NCBI GenBank assembly: GCA_019914995.1
Contig: CM034144.1
Span: forward strand, 5,487,489 to 5,551,488
DNA length: 64,000 nucleotides
Origin: Acanthochlamys bracteata
Taxonomy: Eukaryota; Streptophyta; Magnoliopsida; Pandanales; Velloziaceae
Direction of reading: 5' to 3'
Shown here: one piece after another, positions 11,853-23,449 of the stretch
Position numbering within the stretch: position 1 is the stretch's first letter
Layout of the letters: every line of letters starts with the position of its first letter
The notes under the pieces: generated by a model
Seen by the model: the letters and a program-made list of their open reading frames with translations, nothing else
What the model was told of the DNA's origin: nothing
Database searches by the model: none
Made by a program: the position numbers and the translations under genes

Positions 11853-13027
11853 GCAAAGATTGCTACAAATTTTGTGCAGCCTTGCTATTCAAGTTCAAAC
11901 TTCAATCCAAAAGATTTTGCAAGGAATGTTGTGAGGATCCATCATACACAATCTTCACTACCATGCTACATCAATTTCAAACAAAATTATGTAATATCAA
12001 ACTTGAAAAGTTTCATTAGAACATGAAGAAATCTTGAAGAGATAGAAGCATAGTAGAGGAGATTTTCAAATTGAATCCAGACATGAATTATCAATACATG
12101 TTAAAACAAATTGCACAAGTACATCAAGGAGGTAACATTCTTCACATCTACATTTAATTCGTGTGGAAAACTAGCTTGAATCTCTACAGAATAAGTTAGA
12201 CAAAAGTAGCTTTAGATTTTCAAAAGCAAATTCTATCACGATGACGACGTCGAGCGAGGGTTGCTAGGGAGGAGCAGCCGGAGCAGTGGAGCAGAGTGCT
12301 GATAAATCACTTCTTAACTCATCTAACACAACTCACTTGTGAAAATAACAAAAATTTCAACTCACTCACTAACTCAATTAACACAAATAACTCAATTATA
12401 TTTTTCTTATAAAATAAAAATTAACAACAATTTAAATTCAATGAATCCAATACATCGGTAACGTTAGAAACCTTTTTTTTAATACATTGGCAAACTAGTG
12501 CTTATATATGCTCAAATTGACGCAAGTGCCATTTTTTTTATACTTGACTTTAAAATTTAAACTAGAGAAAACAAGATGCACTATGTAAACTTATCTAACA
12601 TCTTTTTCAGGCCCGTAGGATAAAATGTACATGACATCGAAGTTGTGCATAAAGTCGTGACAAAGTTCAAAAGCTCAATGTACATGATACAAGGACGGGA
12701 GATGGAGTCGAAGAGGAAGTAGAGGAGGAAACATAGAAGGTCACAAGAGAGCGTCGTCATCGGACCCGGAGAAAAAGATTGTTTGCAGGACTTATTCGGG
12801 TTGCACTGTTTAAGACACCATTTGAATGATGTTCTTGGCATCTTAGAATGTTTGGTTTTGTCACCTGGGTGCAACCTAGGGAGCAGCCCTCTTGGGCATT
12901 TGGTTCAAGAGGGATCTAGGAGTTTTAGCTTTATTTAAGGAGTTCTTCTTAAATGTGGGAGGGTTGTTTATGTAGTGGAATTTGTTTGATCGTAAGAACT
13001 ACTTCTATAAATAAGATATTAAGAAAA

Positions 13028-13250
13028 ATGGTTAGAAGTATTTATAAAATAAAGTTTTTTAAAATTAAAATATTTTTTAATATTTTAAAAATAAAAATTA
13101 TTTTTTTATTTTATAATAATAAAAATAATATTTTATAATATATTATATATTTTTAAATTTTTAAATAAATTTTATAAAATATTCTAAAATAATTTATTAA
13201 AAAATATAAAATAAAAATTAAATGAACTCTCTAAAAGCACTGTCAAATGA
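13028..13250. mobile_element. AT-rich MITE, family A
   Basis: GGTTAGAAGTATTTATAAAA at left and AAAAGCACTGTCAAATGA at right, with the usual A/T core. It is the first of three AT-rich elements lined up directly upstream of the SFT2 gene. Confidence 0.55.
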
Positions 13251-13263
13251 TGAGGCCTCTACG

Positions 13264-13396
13264 TTTGCTAAAATTTTATTTTATATTTTCATATTTTTTT
13301 ATAAATTTTTTACAAAATTTTTTAAAATTTTAAAAAATACATAAAAATTTTCCGTTATAAAATTTTATCATTATTTATTTTTTTTACTTATCAAAT
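13264..13396. mobile_element. AT-rich MITE, family A, partial
   Basis: Contains the TTTTTTATAAATTTTTTAC and CCGTTATAAAATTTTATCAT blocks of family A, but the outer part is missing on at least one side. Boundaries are uncertain. Confidence 0.4.
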
Positions 13397-13437
13397 GAGA
13401 GAAAAATCATACTTAAATGCGACTGAAATTCTCCTCT

Positions 13438-13672
13438 TCGGATCGTTTGAGAGTTTGAGATTGCTTTAAACAAAATAATGTTTAATGAAAATGAGGTTCT
13501 TATATGATTTTGATTTGATTTTTCAGTTTAAAAATTAAAAATTATATTATATATAATATATAATTTTTTTATTTGATAATTTTAAATTAAAAAAAGGTTG
13601 TAGAATATATAAAAAAATTTTAAAAATGAAAATGAAATTGAAAAGTAGATAAAATGAGGTGCTAAACAGCGC
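13438..13672. mobile_element. AT-rich MITE-like element, family D
   Basis: Starts near TCGGATCGTTTGAGAGTTTG and ends GAGGTGCTAAACAGCGCC; the ends are weakly inverted. It shares the phrase GAAAAGTNGATAAAAT near its right end with the element at 22999-23190. It ends about 100 bp before the SFT2 start codon. Confidence 0.5.
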
Positions 13673-13775
13673 CGTCATTTAATTTTTCTTTTCTTATGGA
13701 AAGATAGAATTTTTTCTGTTTTTTTCTTTGAGAAAAAATCTTGTTCGATTGATTGGAATCTCTTCTTCATCAGCG

Positions 13776-16700
13776 ATGCAGAAGACAGCACAGGCGTGGT
13801 TCACCGGCAACCCGAGCTCCGGCACCGTCGCCACAACAACGACATCTTCTTCTTCTTCTTTACTTGCCGACTGGAACTCTTACGCCGCCACCAGATCAGC
13901 CGAAGACAGCGGCGGTGGCTCTCTTGGATTTGATATCGAGGCTGCTGTACGAACTGCTAATGATAAGGTCACCGGCACCTTCAACGTGTGAGCAAAATTT
14001 TCTCGATTCCAAATTGTTTAGTTGATTCATTGAGATCTAAACTTAGGATTCTTTTTCTACTGATGTCTATCGATAGGTTCTTATTTCAAATTTCTATGGT
14101 ACTTATGATTCTTCAATCTAGCTGTATGATGATGATGATGGTAGTGAGGTCTAGGTTATTCTTGGCTTAACGGAAGAAATTAACATGTATTTATGTTTCT
14201 ACGTGCTGATTCTTGGAGCTCTATGATTTTCCTTGTGCCCTGTTGAATAGCTTGTAGAGTTAGATGGGAAAAGGAAATGTTTTGGCATATACATTTTCAT
14301 ATTGTCCTGAGTAGTGGAGTTGTTTTGTCATTTTGAAATGCTTGGTGCGCAAACAGAAGTATACGTTGGGTTTTGTTTGAAGACAGGAGTTAGAAGTACA
14401 GAAGAAGGAAGGAGAAGAGACGTTTTGTTTTGTTAGATAGAGGTTATTTCATTTCTTCTTGCTGACTGCTAGAGTAAGAACTAGGAATTGTGTGGGCAAG
14501 TAGCTTCAATATTTTTTATATGTTCCAGGACTAGTAACATGAGATAGTTCAAGCACAAGGGATATTGGATGTTTCCTTTGGGATGGATGAGGTTATGACT
14601 TGTAGGAGATAACGATGGATCTAGAAGTACATTACACATGAATAAATTTATAACGCTTTCTATAGTCTTGGAATAAAAGGTACTTATTGACTTCCCCTCA
14701 GCATTAGATGTGTAAGGCATACTGGTCTGTGGATTTGCATAGACGTGTATTATTGTATGCTCAATTCTATAATTTGGAACCGATTCTTTGATTTTATTAA
14801 AATAATCTTGTTTTTCTATTTTAAGATTTCCATTGTCAAAACTGATCCTGGATTCTCTTAAAAATGATATTCAATAATGCTTTCTTCTGTGATTTGCAAC
14901 AGGGTTTCTAAAGGCGTAAGAGAAATTCCTGGGAGTTTCCAAAATGCAACCAGCACGTTTCCTTCTGGAAAGTCTCTAATGTACTTTGGTCTACTTCTTG
15001 CAACTGGAATTTTCTTTATCTTCATTGCATTCACCATGTTTCTTCCAGTCATGGTGCTGATGCCTCAGAAGTTTGCACTTTGTTTCACTCTTGGTTGTAT
15101 TTTCATCATTGGATCTTTCTTTGCTCTCAAAGGCCCCAAGAATCAGCTGGAGCACATGACATCAAAAGAGGTATGCGGCTACTGGTTTCATTACAGCTTT
15201 GTTATCATTCTTTTTTTAAGCATTTATTCCTTTCTTGTTTTAGCTCTCAATAAAACCTTACCGATAAAGCATTTCTGTTCCGAAGCCTCTTCTAGAAATT
15301 GTGAGGAGCTAAAAACCTTGAAATTGGAGGTCCAATTCACATTGCCTAATTGAAATAAAGTTGGTTCATGATCCCTGTTAACTGATGTTTTATGCTGGTA
15401 ATTTGATGTTAGTCTTCTGGCAAGTGGTCGAAGGTAAGCAGCATTGTCTTCGCTTAATGCTTTATCTTGTAGGTTACCGATATAAATGTATCATGTGTGC
15501 AGATGCGTGTATAAAGCCTTTTGATAAATTGTAATTTTCTTTGTGGTTAGTGTGACTCCTGTTGGAAGGAATGAGTGGTTATTAGTTCTAGTTCTAATTC
15601 CAAATTTTATAATCTTGAACTATATTTTAAATGGATTGTTTAGCCCTGGTCTCTTAGTAATGCTAACATTTACCGATCTATGGGGATATGCTCTTCTCAA
15701 ATCTGAAAAATATATACCTTACAGCAATGAAATTTCAAGAATTCGTACTTACTATGCTTCCCTGTGTGATCTTAGAGAGAAAGGACATACCCCCTAATTT
15801 ATATCAGTTTAATATGGCCATAAGTGGATGGCAAATACAAGAGTTTTAATCTCTCATTTTCTGAAAAGATGACTACATGAATTATATTTGAATCGTTAGC
15901 AGCCTTAGCCCAACAAAAAGCTTACAGCAAGTGTAGCCGACTTAACTTTAGCAAGTTACGTAACTTGTATAAGCAAACTGCTACCACCTTTTCTTCTAGA
16001 TCTGTCTTATAGCTTGTTGTTGTGCCGCGTCACTATAATACGAAACGCTTAAAGCTTTTCCTTATAGATAATTTTCAATTTCCCAGCTTGTAGCAATTTA
16101 TCCAAAAGTCTTTACATTACATAAATCTCTTCTATGTTGAGAATCCCTTTATAATTTTCCCTGAGAAAAAAAAGCGCTCATCTTTCTCCTAGAGTTTTTC
16201 CTCATTTAAAAAGAATTCATGTTCATGTCCTCTCCCGGCAACCATTCCCTAGATCTTCAACAGTAGATAATCTTCTCCTGTGAAGTGACCACATATATTT
16301 TCCTAACAAAGGTTCTTATGTCCAGCTATCTGGTTGCTAGACTCCTTTCTAGTATGTAGAATTTGAAAGGCGCCCAAAAATGGATTTTTGGAATTATTGG
16401 TAGAACCAATGGGGATCAAATGGAAGGTTTGTTTGTAGAGTTTTAGCTTTCTTGCGAAGTAGAAGGTTTTATAGTGCTATCAAACCTGAATTTCAGTAGA
16501 TCCTAATCAGGTCTTAGAACCCATCTTGAATTGTCCACGTAATTTCTTTGTGAATCTCGACTTTAATCTCAAGGTGGCATGAAATCCAAAGTAGTAATAG
16601 GATGGGTTTGCCAATAGAGTGGAAATCCATTTTCTAGAGGAAGTTGACTAAGAATTGTTTGATTTTAGCTATTGAGGGAGCTAAGTGGTTATCAGTCCCA

Positions 16701-19243
16701 TAATGGGAGATAAATGGTTATTAGCCCAATCAAAGTGTCTACGATGTAGTTACTCAATGAGTTGTATGAAACATTGCCTTCATCTAGGGTATCCTAAAGA
16801 GCACTTTTGTCTTCTTGGTCAAAGTCTTCTCCTAGTAATCAAGGAGTATATACTACCACTATAGGCTCTTGAATTTTCGTTGATGCCTCTTCTTATCCAC
16901 AAATTTGCATAGGCTATAAATTATTGCGACAAAAAAGTTTGCCTGGAGTAAACTTTGTGTTAATTTTTGGTGAAAGTTTCTTTTTGTTCAAGTTTTTCCA
17001 CTATTAGAAAGGTTGCCCCTCCAACCTAATAAGAAATGCTCGGTCACTATTTTGTAGATTTATATTCATCGGTCCTTTTTTTCCCATTTTAGAGAGAGTG
17101 CAGCTAGTTAATGATTCCTACTTAACTTCCTGAAGGTGAATGATGCCAAGCATGAGACAACTAATGGGATCGTGAATTTTATTTCTGTTCCATTAGCCTT
17201 AACCTCTAACGTTCTGAGTGAGCAGACTTATGGTTAATGAGAGGAAAGATAGGGTGGTCAGTCATTAATATTCCAATAGGCTAGCTAGTTCCTTGCCTAT
17301 CAAGTCAAAACCTCTTGATGAACTCAACATACAGTTCATCAGTCTCAACAAATAGAATGACTATTCACATTTATTAGCTATCTTAAGATTATTCTATTAT
17401 GTATCATTGACGAACGACAGCATTAAAGAATAAGGCCTATTTGGCTCTTTGATAAAATAATTGTACAGTAATAATTCAATAGTTTTGCAAATGTAATACA
17501 ATGGTAAAATCATTTGAGATTCCAATTTGGTGTTAAAAATGTCGTAATTATGGTTTAAAAATACCAATGACGCACTACACTAGTTAGTAGAAGGCATGCA
17601 TGCAACTTATATCAATCAATAATCATCATTTAGGTTTTGAAGCTTTAGTAATTGGGTATGCTAATGTAACCAACGCTGGCCCCCCAAAGAATTCAAATAC
17701 CTTGGTCTTGAAAAGTTTAGTAGTATTTGAGTGCTGTATCATGCATGTGCTAACACACTTTTAACATGGTATTTTTGAATACCATGGTATGTTTTAAATA
17801 ACATAGCATCCAACAGAAGGTCATAATTTACCAAACATGCCCTAAAGAATACATTACTATTAGATGTGCCACACAATCTGGTAGATCTCTTATACATCTT
17901 GGCATTGCACCTTCATAGAGGTGTTTTTTCGTGGAAGAGAGTATTAGTCTCCCACTTTTTTCCCTCTCATTGGTCCATCATTGTGGGCATGAGATACGCT
18001 AACATTGAGGCTCAAATATGAAGCTTTAGGTGTGCTTTTGTCTTACCCATGTATTGATGGGAGTTTTATGAACGCAAGGTTCCTTCTTAGAAAGCCACCA
18101 ATAGGATGGCAGTTTGATTGTTTTTGTTGTTTGATATAGAGGATCAGTTGTACCTAGGGCCTATTTGGTAAGAAAGGGGTTTGAAGATAATTTCTGTGGT
18201 ATTCCATCCAATACGATGGTTTTTGAAATTCTATAGTAAAAAATACCAAACTAGCATTCAGAAGTATGGAAATTATACCTGGAATTAGGCCAATTCCATG
18301 TTATGTGAATAATTAAGGGAAGGTGTATGTTTAAAATACGATAGCTCGGAAAGCTTAGGGGTAGTGTGGGTACCTTATTAGCTATTCCTCCAAATTGGTC
18401 TTATTGTCAACCTTAATTTGCATTGTTTCCTCCTTCCTATCTAGTTCAGTCTTCCCAACTCATTGATCTGGAGTACTATTTGACTAGTTTTCCCCTGTAT
18501 ATTCAGAGTCAGGATCTTGTGAAGGGGTTCTTTTAGGAGGACAATGTGCGTACATTAATTATCCATATAGTAGGCTAACTTGAATCCAAGTCGTCAGTTA
18601 TTTTCACTTCACATACCTATAGAATCTGGATATTTGCAAATTTTGTGCCATGACCTGTGATTTCCTATTGTAGTGTCATATAGGCCTTTGTCCTTTGATC
18701 TTGATTAACTATCAGTTTTGAATTATTCTACTTTTTTCTTGAAAATAGCTTTGAATTGGTTGTGTTCTGATTCTGTGACCTGTTTATTCTGCAGAGGCTG
18801 CCCTTCACACTTGGATTTATCGGGAGCATGGCTGGTACAGTTTATGTTTCAATGGTGCTTCACAGCTACATTCTTTCGGTCATCTTCTCCGTGGTTCAGG
18901 TACTCATTATATTTTACTTCATTCTTGTTTGTAGATAATCCATTCCTCGATGTTTGTGGATTACTATGAAGTATTTAAGTAATTTGCATGAATATACCTT
19001 TTGCTCATCATGCCTACTTTATGTATTTATTTTAGAGAACAATTTTATTTAGCCTTCCTACTTGTAACTCTTTATTAGTTTCTTTAGAAGTTCATATTGG
19101 TGTGACTACTGATAGCTGCTTGTTCTTTCTAGGTTTTTGCACTCTCATACTATTCAATATCATACTTCCCTGGAGGATCAGCAGGACTGAAATTTCTATC
19201 TTCAACTTTCACATTGTCAATACTGAAGTGCTTTGGTAGATAA
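13776..19243 (+). CDS. SFT2: SFT2-family vesicle transport protein
   Basis: Four exons: 13776-13987, 14903-15170, 18795-18899 and 19133-19243. They sum to 696 nt, or 231 residues. The family (Sft2/Got1) comprises small tetra-spanning Golgi membrane proteins involved in fusion of endosome-derived vesicles with the Golgi. Landmarks: N-terminal MQKTAQAWFTG with a Ser/Thr-rich stretch, GFDIEAAVRTANDKVTGTFN, then VSKGVREIPGSF and four hydrophobic spans (residues about 103-225). These include FGLLLATGIFFIFIAFTMF, ALKGPKNQLEHM, RLPFTLGFIGSMAGTVYVSM and ISYFPGGSAG, and the chain ends CFGR. The start used is the ATG before QKTAQAW, which fits plant homologues; an upstream ATT-rich leader also stays open but lacks a better ATG. 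The phase-2 first junction gives NVVSKG. Intron 3 is unusually long (15171-18794) and carries a hAT MITE. The gene looks intact. Confidence 0.95.
15543..15797 (+). other. Coding-like open stretch inside SFT2 intron 3
   Basis: An open frame of 84 codons, without an early ATG, reads as a hydrophobic segment followed by a charged tail: LLVLVLIPNFIILNYILNGL, then LTFTDLWGYALLKSEKYIP and SNEISRIRTYYASLCDLREK. The organisation looks protein-like, not random A/T translation, but I cannot name a family. It could be a stray exon, a fossil of an inserted gene, or chance. Confidence 0.3.
17433..17843. mobile_element. hAT-type MITE in SFT2 intron with perfect 8-bp duplication
   Basis: The left end is AGGCCTATTTGG; the right end read on the other strand is AGGGCATGTTTGG. 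Both flanks are AAAGAATA (17425-17432 and 17844-17851), a perfect 8-bp target duplication. 411 bp, no coding capacity. The perfect duplication suggests a younger insertion than the other hAT elements here. A relative with the same TATTTGG end starts near 18157. Confidence 0.85.
18157..18257. mobile_element. Fragment related to the 17433 hAT MITE
   Basis: Starts GGGCCTATTTGGTAAG and ends near TACCAAACTAGC, which is weakly inverted to the start. No matching flank duplication was found, so it may be a deleted or truncated relative. Confidence 0.4.
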
Positions 19244-20789
19244 TGTTAAAATTCAGTAACTTCTCATCATTTTGCTTCTTTTTCTTTTTCCTTTTGTTTT
19301 TTTTAATTGAGCTTCTAACCCACATCATACTTGTACTCTGCTTCTGTGAGCACTGTTCTCATGTAACCCAACATATTAATTGTTTGCGCAAGAGTTAAAA
19401 GAAACTGTGATGAGAGTTTTGCATTATCATTTGCATGTGTTTAATTACTTTGCTAAAGCAAGCTATTCATTGTGGAATTTAGCAATTTTTCTGAACTCTT
19501 TTATCTCATAATACAAATAGTGACATGCATCTAACAGATCATAATCTATCGTCAGCTGCTTCTTGCTCAAAAATGAAAATTTGAGGTATATGATCACCTT
19601 CTTACCACGACTTTGAAGGGGAATTGGATCCTTCTGCAATTTGCTAAAATGTGACTAAATCAAGTGAATTCTATCAATAATCGTTAAAATATTGGAAACA
19701 TTAACAGGGCCATATACTAGATTCTCTAGATTTTGGAACCCATCAAAGAACAACTGTGAAGTAGAAATCAGTGCAGATACGGGGAATTTAACCCAGAGAC
19801 CTTTCTAAGAGATGGTAATAGTTGATACTGATTGGTCTCTGAAATGTTAAATCACAGACATGGTTGGCTGGTTAAGTGAGAATGATTATTTTAGCATGCT
19901 TATGTTTAGAATCAGGAGTCAGCTGAACACCAAGGTCTCCTATCTCACAATCAAAACTGACCCAAAAAGAAAAAGCGCAAAAGCAGTAGCCAGTTGTTCA
20001 TGCAGTGTTACAAATACCTAAAACTAAAAAAAAAAAAATCAAACATTGCATATAGAACTTGATACGCCAACCCTAAAAACAAAAACCCACTTTAAATAAA
20101 CACTTTTAGTATATTGATTTTTTTTAAAAAAAAGTTCTGTGATATGTATGTTTGCAGGTGTTAAGACATAATCCCGAATTCAGGGATGTTAAGGATTTTG
20201 TTTGAGGAGACGATGACTGATGTTTGAGAACACAAACATAAAATACATCACTCACTGATAAATCACAAAAAGTCTAACTGCACACACTTTGATTTGAAAT
20301 GAAATGATATTTATTCTTATAACAACAATAATTTAGACATGCATATATCGAAGGGGTCCTCTACTTTAAAGATAAAGATGTGCAAGTTGCAATTTTAAAC
20401 AGTTCATGTACGATGTATGCTATTTATAGTTAACAGTTCGTGAACATCTATCTCAAAAGAATGTTAACGTTTAGACACAAAAGAACTTTTTTAAATTGAA
20501 TGCACTTCATTATCTATGCTAGAGCGTTTACCAAATCATGTATCTTTGCACTTCATATGACTGTCACTTGGATCATCCATACTGCATATAAAGCATCCGC
20601 AGGAGATCATTATTACCTTCTCAGGTGGGTCTCAGAATCAGGTAAAAGCACTAGATACTTCAAGAAGGAGCACTGAATAGGGAGGGGTTTGTCTTCTTTT
20701 GGTTATGGCTCCTCATGTACATTAACTATTCTCCCAGAATTTGCAGAATCTCAAAAAAGATTAGCAATAGAACAAGACTAGGATGACCT
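19244..20789. other. 3' flank of SFT2 and intergenic DNA
   Basis: Contains the presumed 3' UTR of SFT2. Near 20158 an acceptor-like TTTGCAG is followed by a short open stretch reading VLRHNPEFRDVKDFV and a stop, which looks like a terminal exon of something unidentified. Nothing else recognised. Confidence 0.4.
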
Positions 20790-22670
20790 ACCATAGTAGC
20801 CATGCAATTGGAACTAGCACTGAGCAGAAAATAGTAGATCGATCGGGATGTCGTCTTACAAACCTCTTTCATGTGTGATAGACTTGTTATCTTCTGCTCC
20901 CTCCACGCAGCCAAATCGAAGTCATTCATCCCATATGCCCATCCACAAGCCCCCGGGATAAAAAAATTTTTGCTATTAGGGGGTTTGAGAAGTTAACATA
21001 GCTATCATACCTGTGAAAGTTCTCTCCACAAGTCTCAACTGCACCATTAGCCTTTCTTTTGAGATTAATACTCCACAGAGGTGAGGTCCTTCTGCATTAC
21101 AATATCATCATCTAGGAAGACCACTTTGTCTAATTTTGGGAAGATCTCAGGTAAACCTCAGATATCTTAAAATTGTTAGGCATTTTGGATTTCAGTAATT
21201 CAACTTGGCATCCTAGCTTCATGTGTTCTCAAGTAATAACAATCATTGACTGAGAACCAAGCTGCTCCAGCACTGGGCTCTAGCTTGCATTAAGCCAGGT
21301 GAAATTCTTCAATATTTTAAACTTGAATAGTAGCTTTGCCGGTGGATTAGTGTAGAATAGCCAAGACCACATCTTCGTTGCTGTGTAGTTAAGACTGAAA
21401 ATAATGGTCCGCGGAGCTCTGAAAAGCAGCATTACAGCTTTAAGTTCTTTCACAATGAGTGCACAATCGGCAACAATAATAGACAGGCATGCCTTTGCGT
21501 TGGATACAGTGGAACTGACAACCACAGTTGCAGCCAATATGTGTTCCGAGAAAAATGCGTAGTGATATAGTTTGCCATCTTCCAGTTTTTCTTGATTGGG
21601 GAATTCGTATGGGCTTTGGTTCAATGGAGTAAAACTCAGTTGAAAGCCTCAATGGGAGGCTGTGGAGACCTTCAGGAAGGGTTTTAGCAGCCAAGTGCCA
21701 GAAAGAGTCTGTTTCCAGTGAACTCGTAGCTGGTCTTCCATTGGGTGGAGCTAGGGGTGGCAAAAATCGACCCGATCCGAAAATCCGATCCGAAAAGGTC
21801 GGATTCAGATCAAGCCTTAGATGAATTTGGGTTAATTTCGGATCGACCAAAAAATGACCCATTTAATCCGTTTAACTATTTATATAGTATATATTACTTA
21901 ATAATTAGAAAAAAAAAAAGCAAAAATTTGAATTTAATTTGTATATATATTTTTTTAATTTATTTTAATTTTAACTAATTTTTATTTAATTTATAAATTT
22001 GTCAAAATTAATATTTTTTCTTTTTAAATACATCATAATTAATAACTTTGATATATTATTATTAAAAATTAATATTTATAATTTTTATTTTAATAATTTA
22101 ATTATTAAATGGGTTGATCCGAATTTGATCCAGTTATAAATAGGTTGAATTAAGTTGATAATTTTAATCCATATAAATAAATGGGTCGGATCAGAGTTGA
22201 ATATTTTTAACCCGGTTATTATATAGGTCGATTCAGAACCGATCTATGAATTCATATTGCCACACTTAGATGGAGCACAGAGCGAAGCTTCTTGATGACA
22301 GCAGCACAGTCATCTTGAATGTGCTTGCCTTTTATACAAAGTCTGCTCCATTGTCTATATTTTCTCCGTAATACTATTTTATACTACATTATAGGAGCCA
22401 CCAGAAAGAAAATTTGTCTTATGGAATTTATATTTTTTAGATCATGTGATTCCAGACTTTGAAAAACTCTAGATGGAAGTTCAGAATCCATCCTTGGTTG
22501 CATCCCCCAAGTACCCATTGAAGTTCTCCTGATAAAATGAGGCTAGCTTCAAGTAGATCCAAGACCAAGAGATAAACCTTAGCCGATATCAATTGATCCT
22601 TTACTAGCTGCCTAACACGGGCATCAAGCAAAAAGTGCAATGTTGGATGTCTGTAGTTGACCAGCCCCAT
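20790..22670 (-). pseudogene. GAUT: Galacturonosyltransferase (GAUT4-like) gene, broken
   Basis: Minus-strand pieces match plant GAUT pectin (homogalacturonan) glycosyltransferases of the GAUT1/GAUT4 type, family GT8. In order: DARVRQLVKDQLISAKVYL (22620-22560), DDCAAVIKKL (near 22300), FWHLAAKTLPEGLHSLPLRL (21700-21640), FPNQEKLEDGKLYHYAFFSE (21603-21544), LAATVVVSSTVSNAKA, LNYTATKMW, FTWLNAS (21300), then VFLDDDIVVQKDLTPLWS-like remains (near 21120-21070, frame broken), GAVETCGENFHRYD (near 21030), and NDFDLAAWREQKIT (near 20920). Frame changes near 21610 and after 21280, plus stops, prevent translation. The GT8 DDD metal-binding region survives only as debris, and the C-terminal third is missing. 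A hAT MITE (21752-22268) interrupts the copy. Inferred: a decayed duplicate of a host gene. Confidence 0.85.
21752..22268. mobile_element. hAT-type MITE inserted in the broken GAUT copy
   Basis: Ends TAGGGGTGGCAA and TTGCCACACTTA (inverted), with flanks GGTGGAGC (21744-21751) and GATGGAGC (22269-22276): an 8-bp duplication with one mismatch. Subterminal GATCCGA/GACCC repeats, A/T interior, no coding capacity. GAUT sequence continues on both sides of it. Confidence 0.88.
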
Positions 22671-22885
22671 TTGTCATTACTTATAAAAAAAACAGCTTTT
22701 TAATTTTTAATTTTATATTTTTTAATATATATTTTATAAGTATATAAAAAATTTATTTAAAAATTTAGAAAGTATAAAAAAATTCTACGTAGTGAAATTT
22801 TTTATTACATATTTTTATTATTTTTTAAATAAAATTTATTTTTATTTTAAAAAATTTTTATTTTATAAGCAATTTCAAACGCTCC
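22668..22885. mobile_element. AT-rich MITE, family A
   Basis: Left end TCATTACTTATAAAA; right end ATAAGCAATTTCAAACGCTC. It includes the TACGTAGTGAAATTTTTTAT core block. It lies just upstream of the broken GAUT copy. Confidence 0.65.
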
Positions 22886-22998
22886 GTCGCGACAGCAATA
22901 GCAAATTCTATCATTGACCAGCTTAGGAAATCAGGCCAGGCTTGCCTTTGGCTCGGGTACGCGACTCTCCCTTGGCTTAATTTATAGTAGGACGAAGA

Positions 22999-23190
22999 GA
23001 TCGTTTGAAATTATTTATGAAAATATATATCTATGATTTTTTTAAAATTTTTAGCTTAAAGAATAATATATAATTTCTGATTTTTAAAAATTTTTAAAAT
23101 GTGTTTAATTTACTGTACAAATCTTTTTAAATTGAAAACTGAAAAGTTGATAAAATAATGAGTCAAAAGCACTTCTAAATAATTCTGAAA
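22999..23190. mobile_element. AT-rich MITE-like element, family D
   Basis: Starts GATCGTTTGAAATTATTTAT and ends near AAAAGCACTTCTAAATAATT. It shares internal wording with the element at 13438-13672 (GAAAAGTTGATAAAAT). It directly abuts the family A copy at 23193. Confidence 0.5.
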
Positions 23191-23192
23191 TA

Positions 23193-23449
23193 GGGGTGTT
23201 TTGTAGTGCTTATGAAATAGAGCTTTTCTAGAATGAAAAATATTTTTATTTTTTTTAAAAAATATGCTATATTTTTTTTACTTTCAAAAAAATAATAAAA
23301 ATATGCAATAAAAAAATCTCACTTCGTAGAATTTTTTATATTTTTAAATTTTTAAATAAATTTTTTATATATTTATAAAATATGTATTGAAAAATTTGAA
23401 ATAAAAAATTAAAAAAAAGTGTTGAAAAAAAGTAATTCCAAACACCCCC
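23193..23449. mobile_element. AT-rich MITE, family A, well preserved copy
   Basis: Left end GGGGTGTTTTGTAGTGCTT and right end AAGTAATTCCAAACACCCCC form a clear terminal inverted repeat. Both flanks read ATA (23190-23192 and 23450-23452), a possible 3-bp duplication of the type seen at 42345. 257 bp, nearly pure A/T, non-coding. Confidence 0.78.

Larger units (their letters stand above)
10977..13775. other. Intergenic region rich in small AT-rich elements
   Basis: Between the divergent dioxygenase (minus) and SFT2 (plus) genes. It contains MITE-like elements at 11215-11428, 11619-11852, 13028-13250, 13264-13396 and 13438-13672. Positions 11850-13020 carry no recognised gene; a minus-strand frame at 12581-12874 (97 residues) has no family signature. 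The last 100 bp before 13776 should be the SFT2 promoter and 5' UTR. Confidence 0.55.

Noticed and set aside
12581-12874. Minus-strand frame of 97 residues in intergenic DNA
   Set aside because: No motif, no splice context, composition like random translation.
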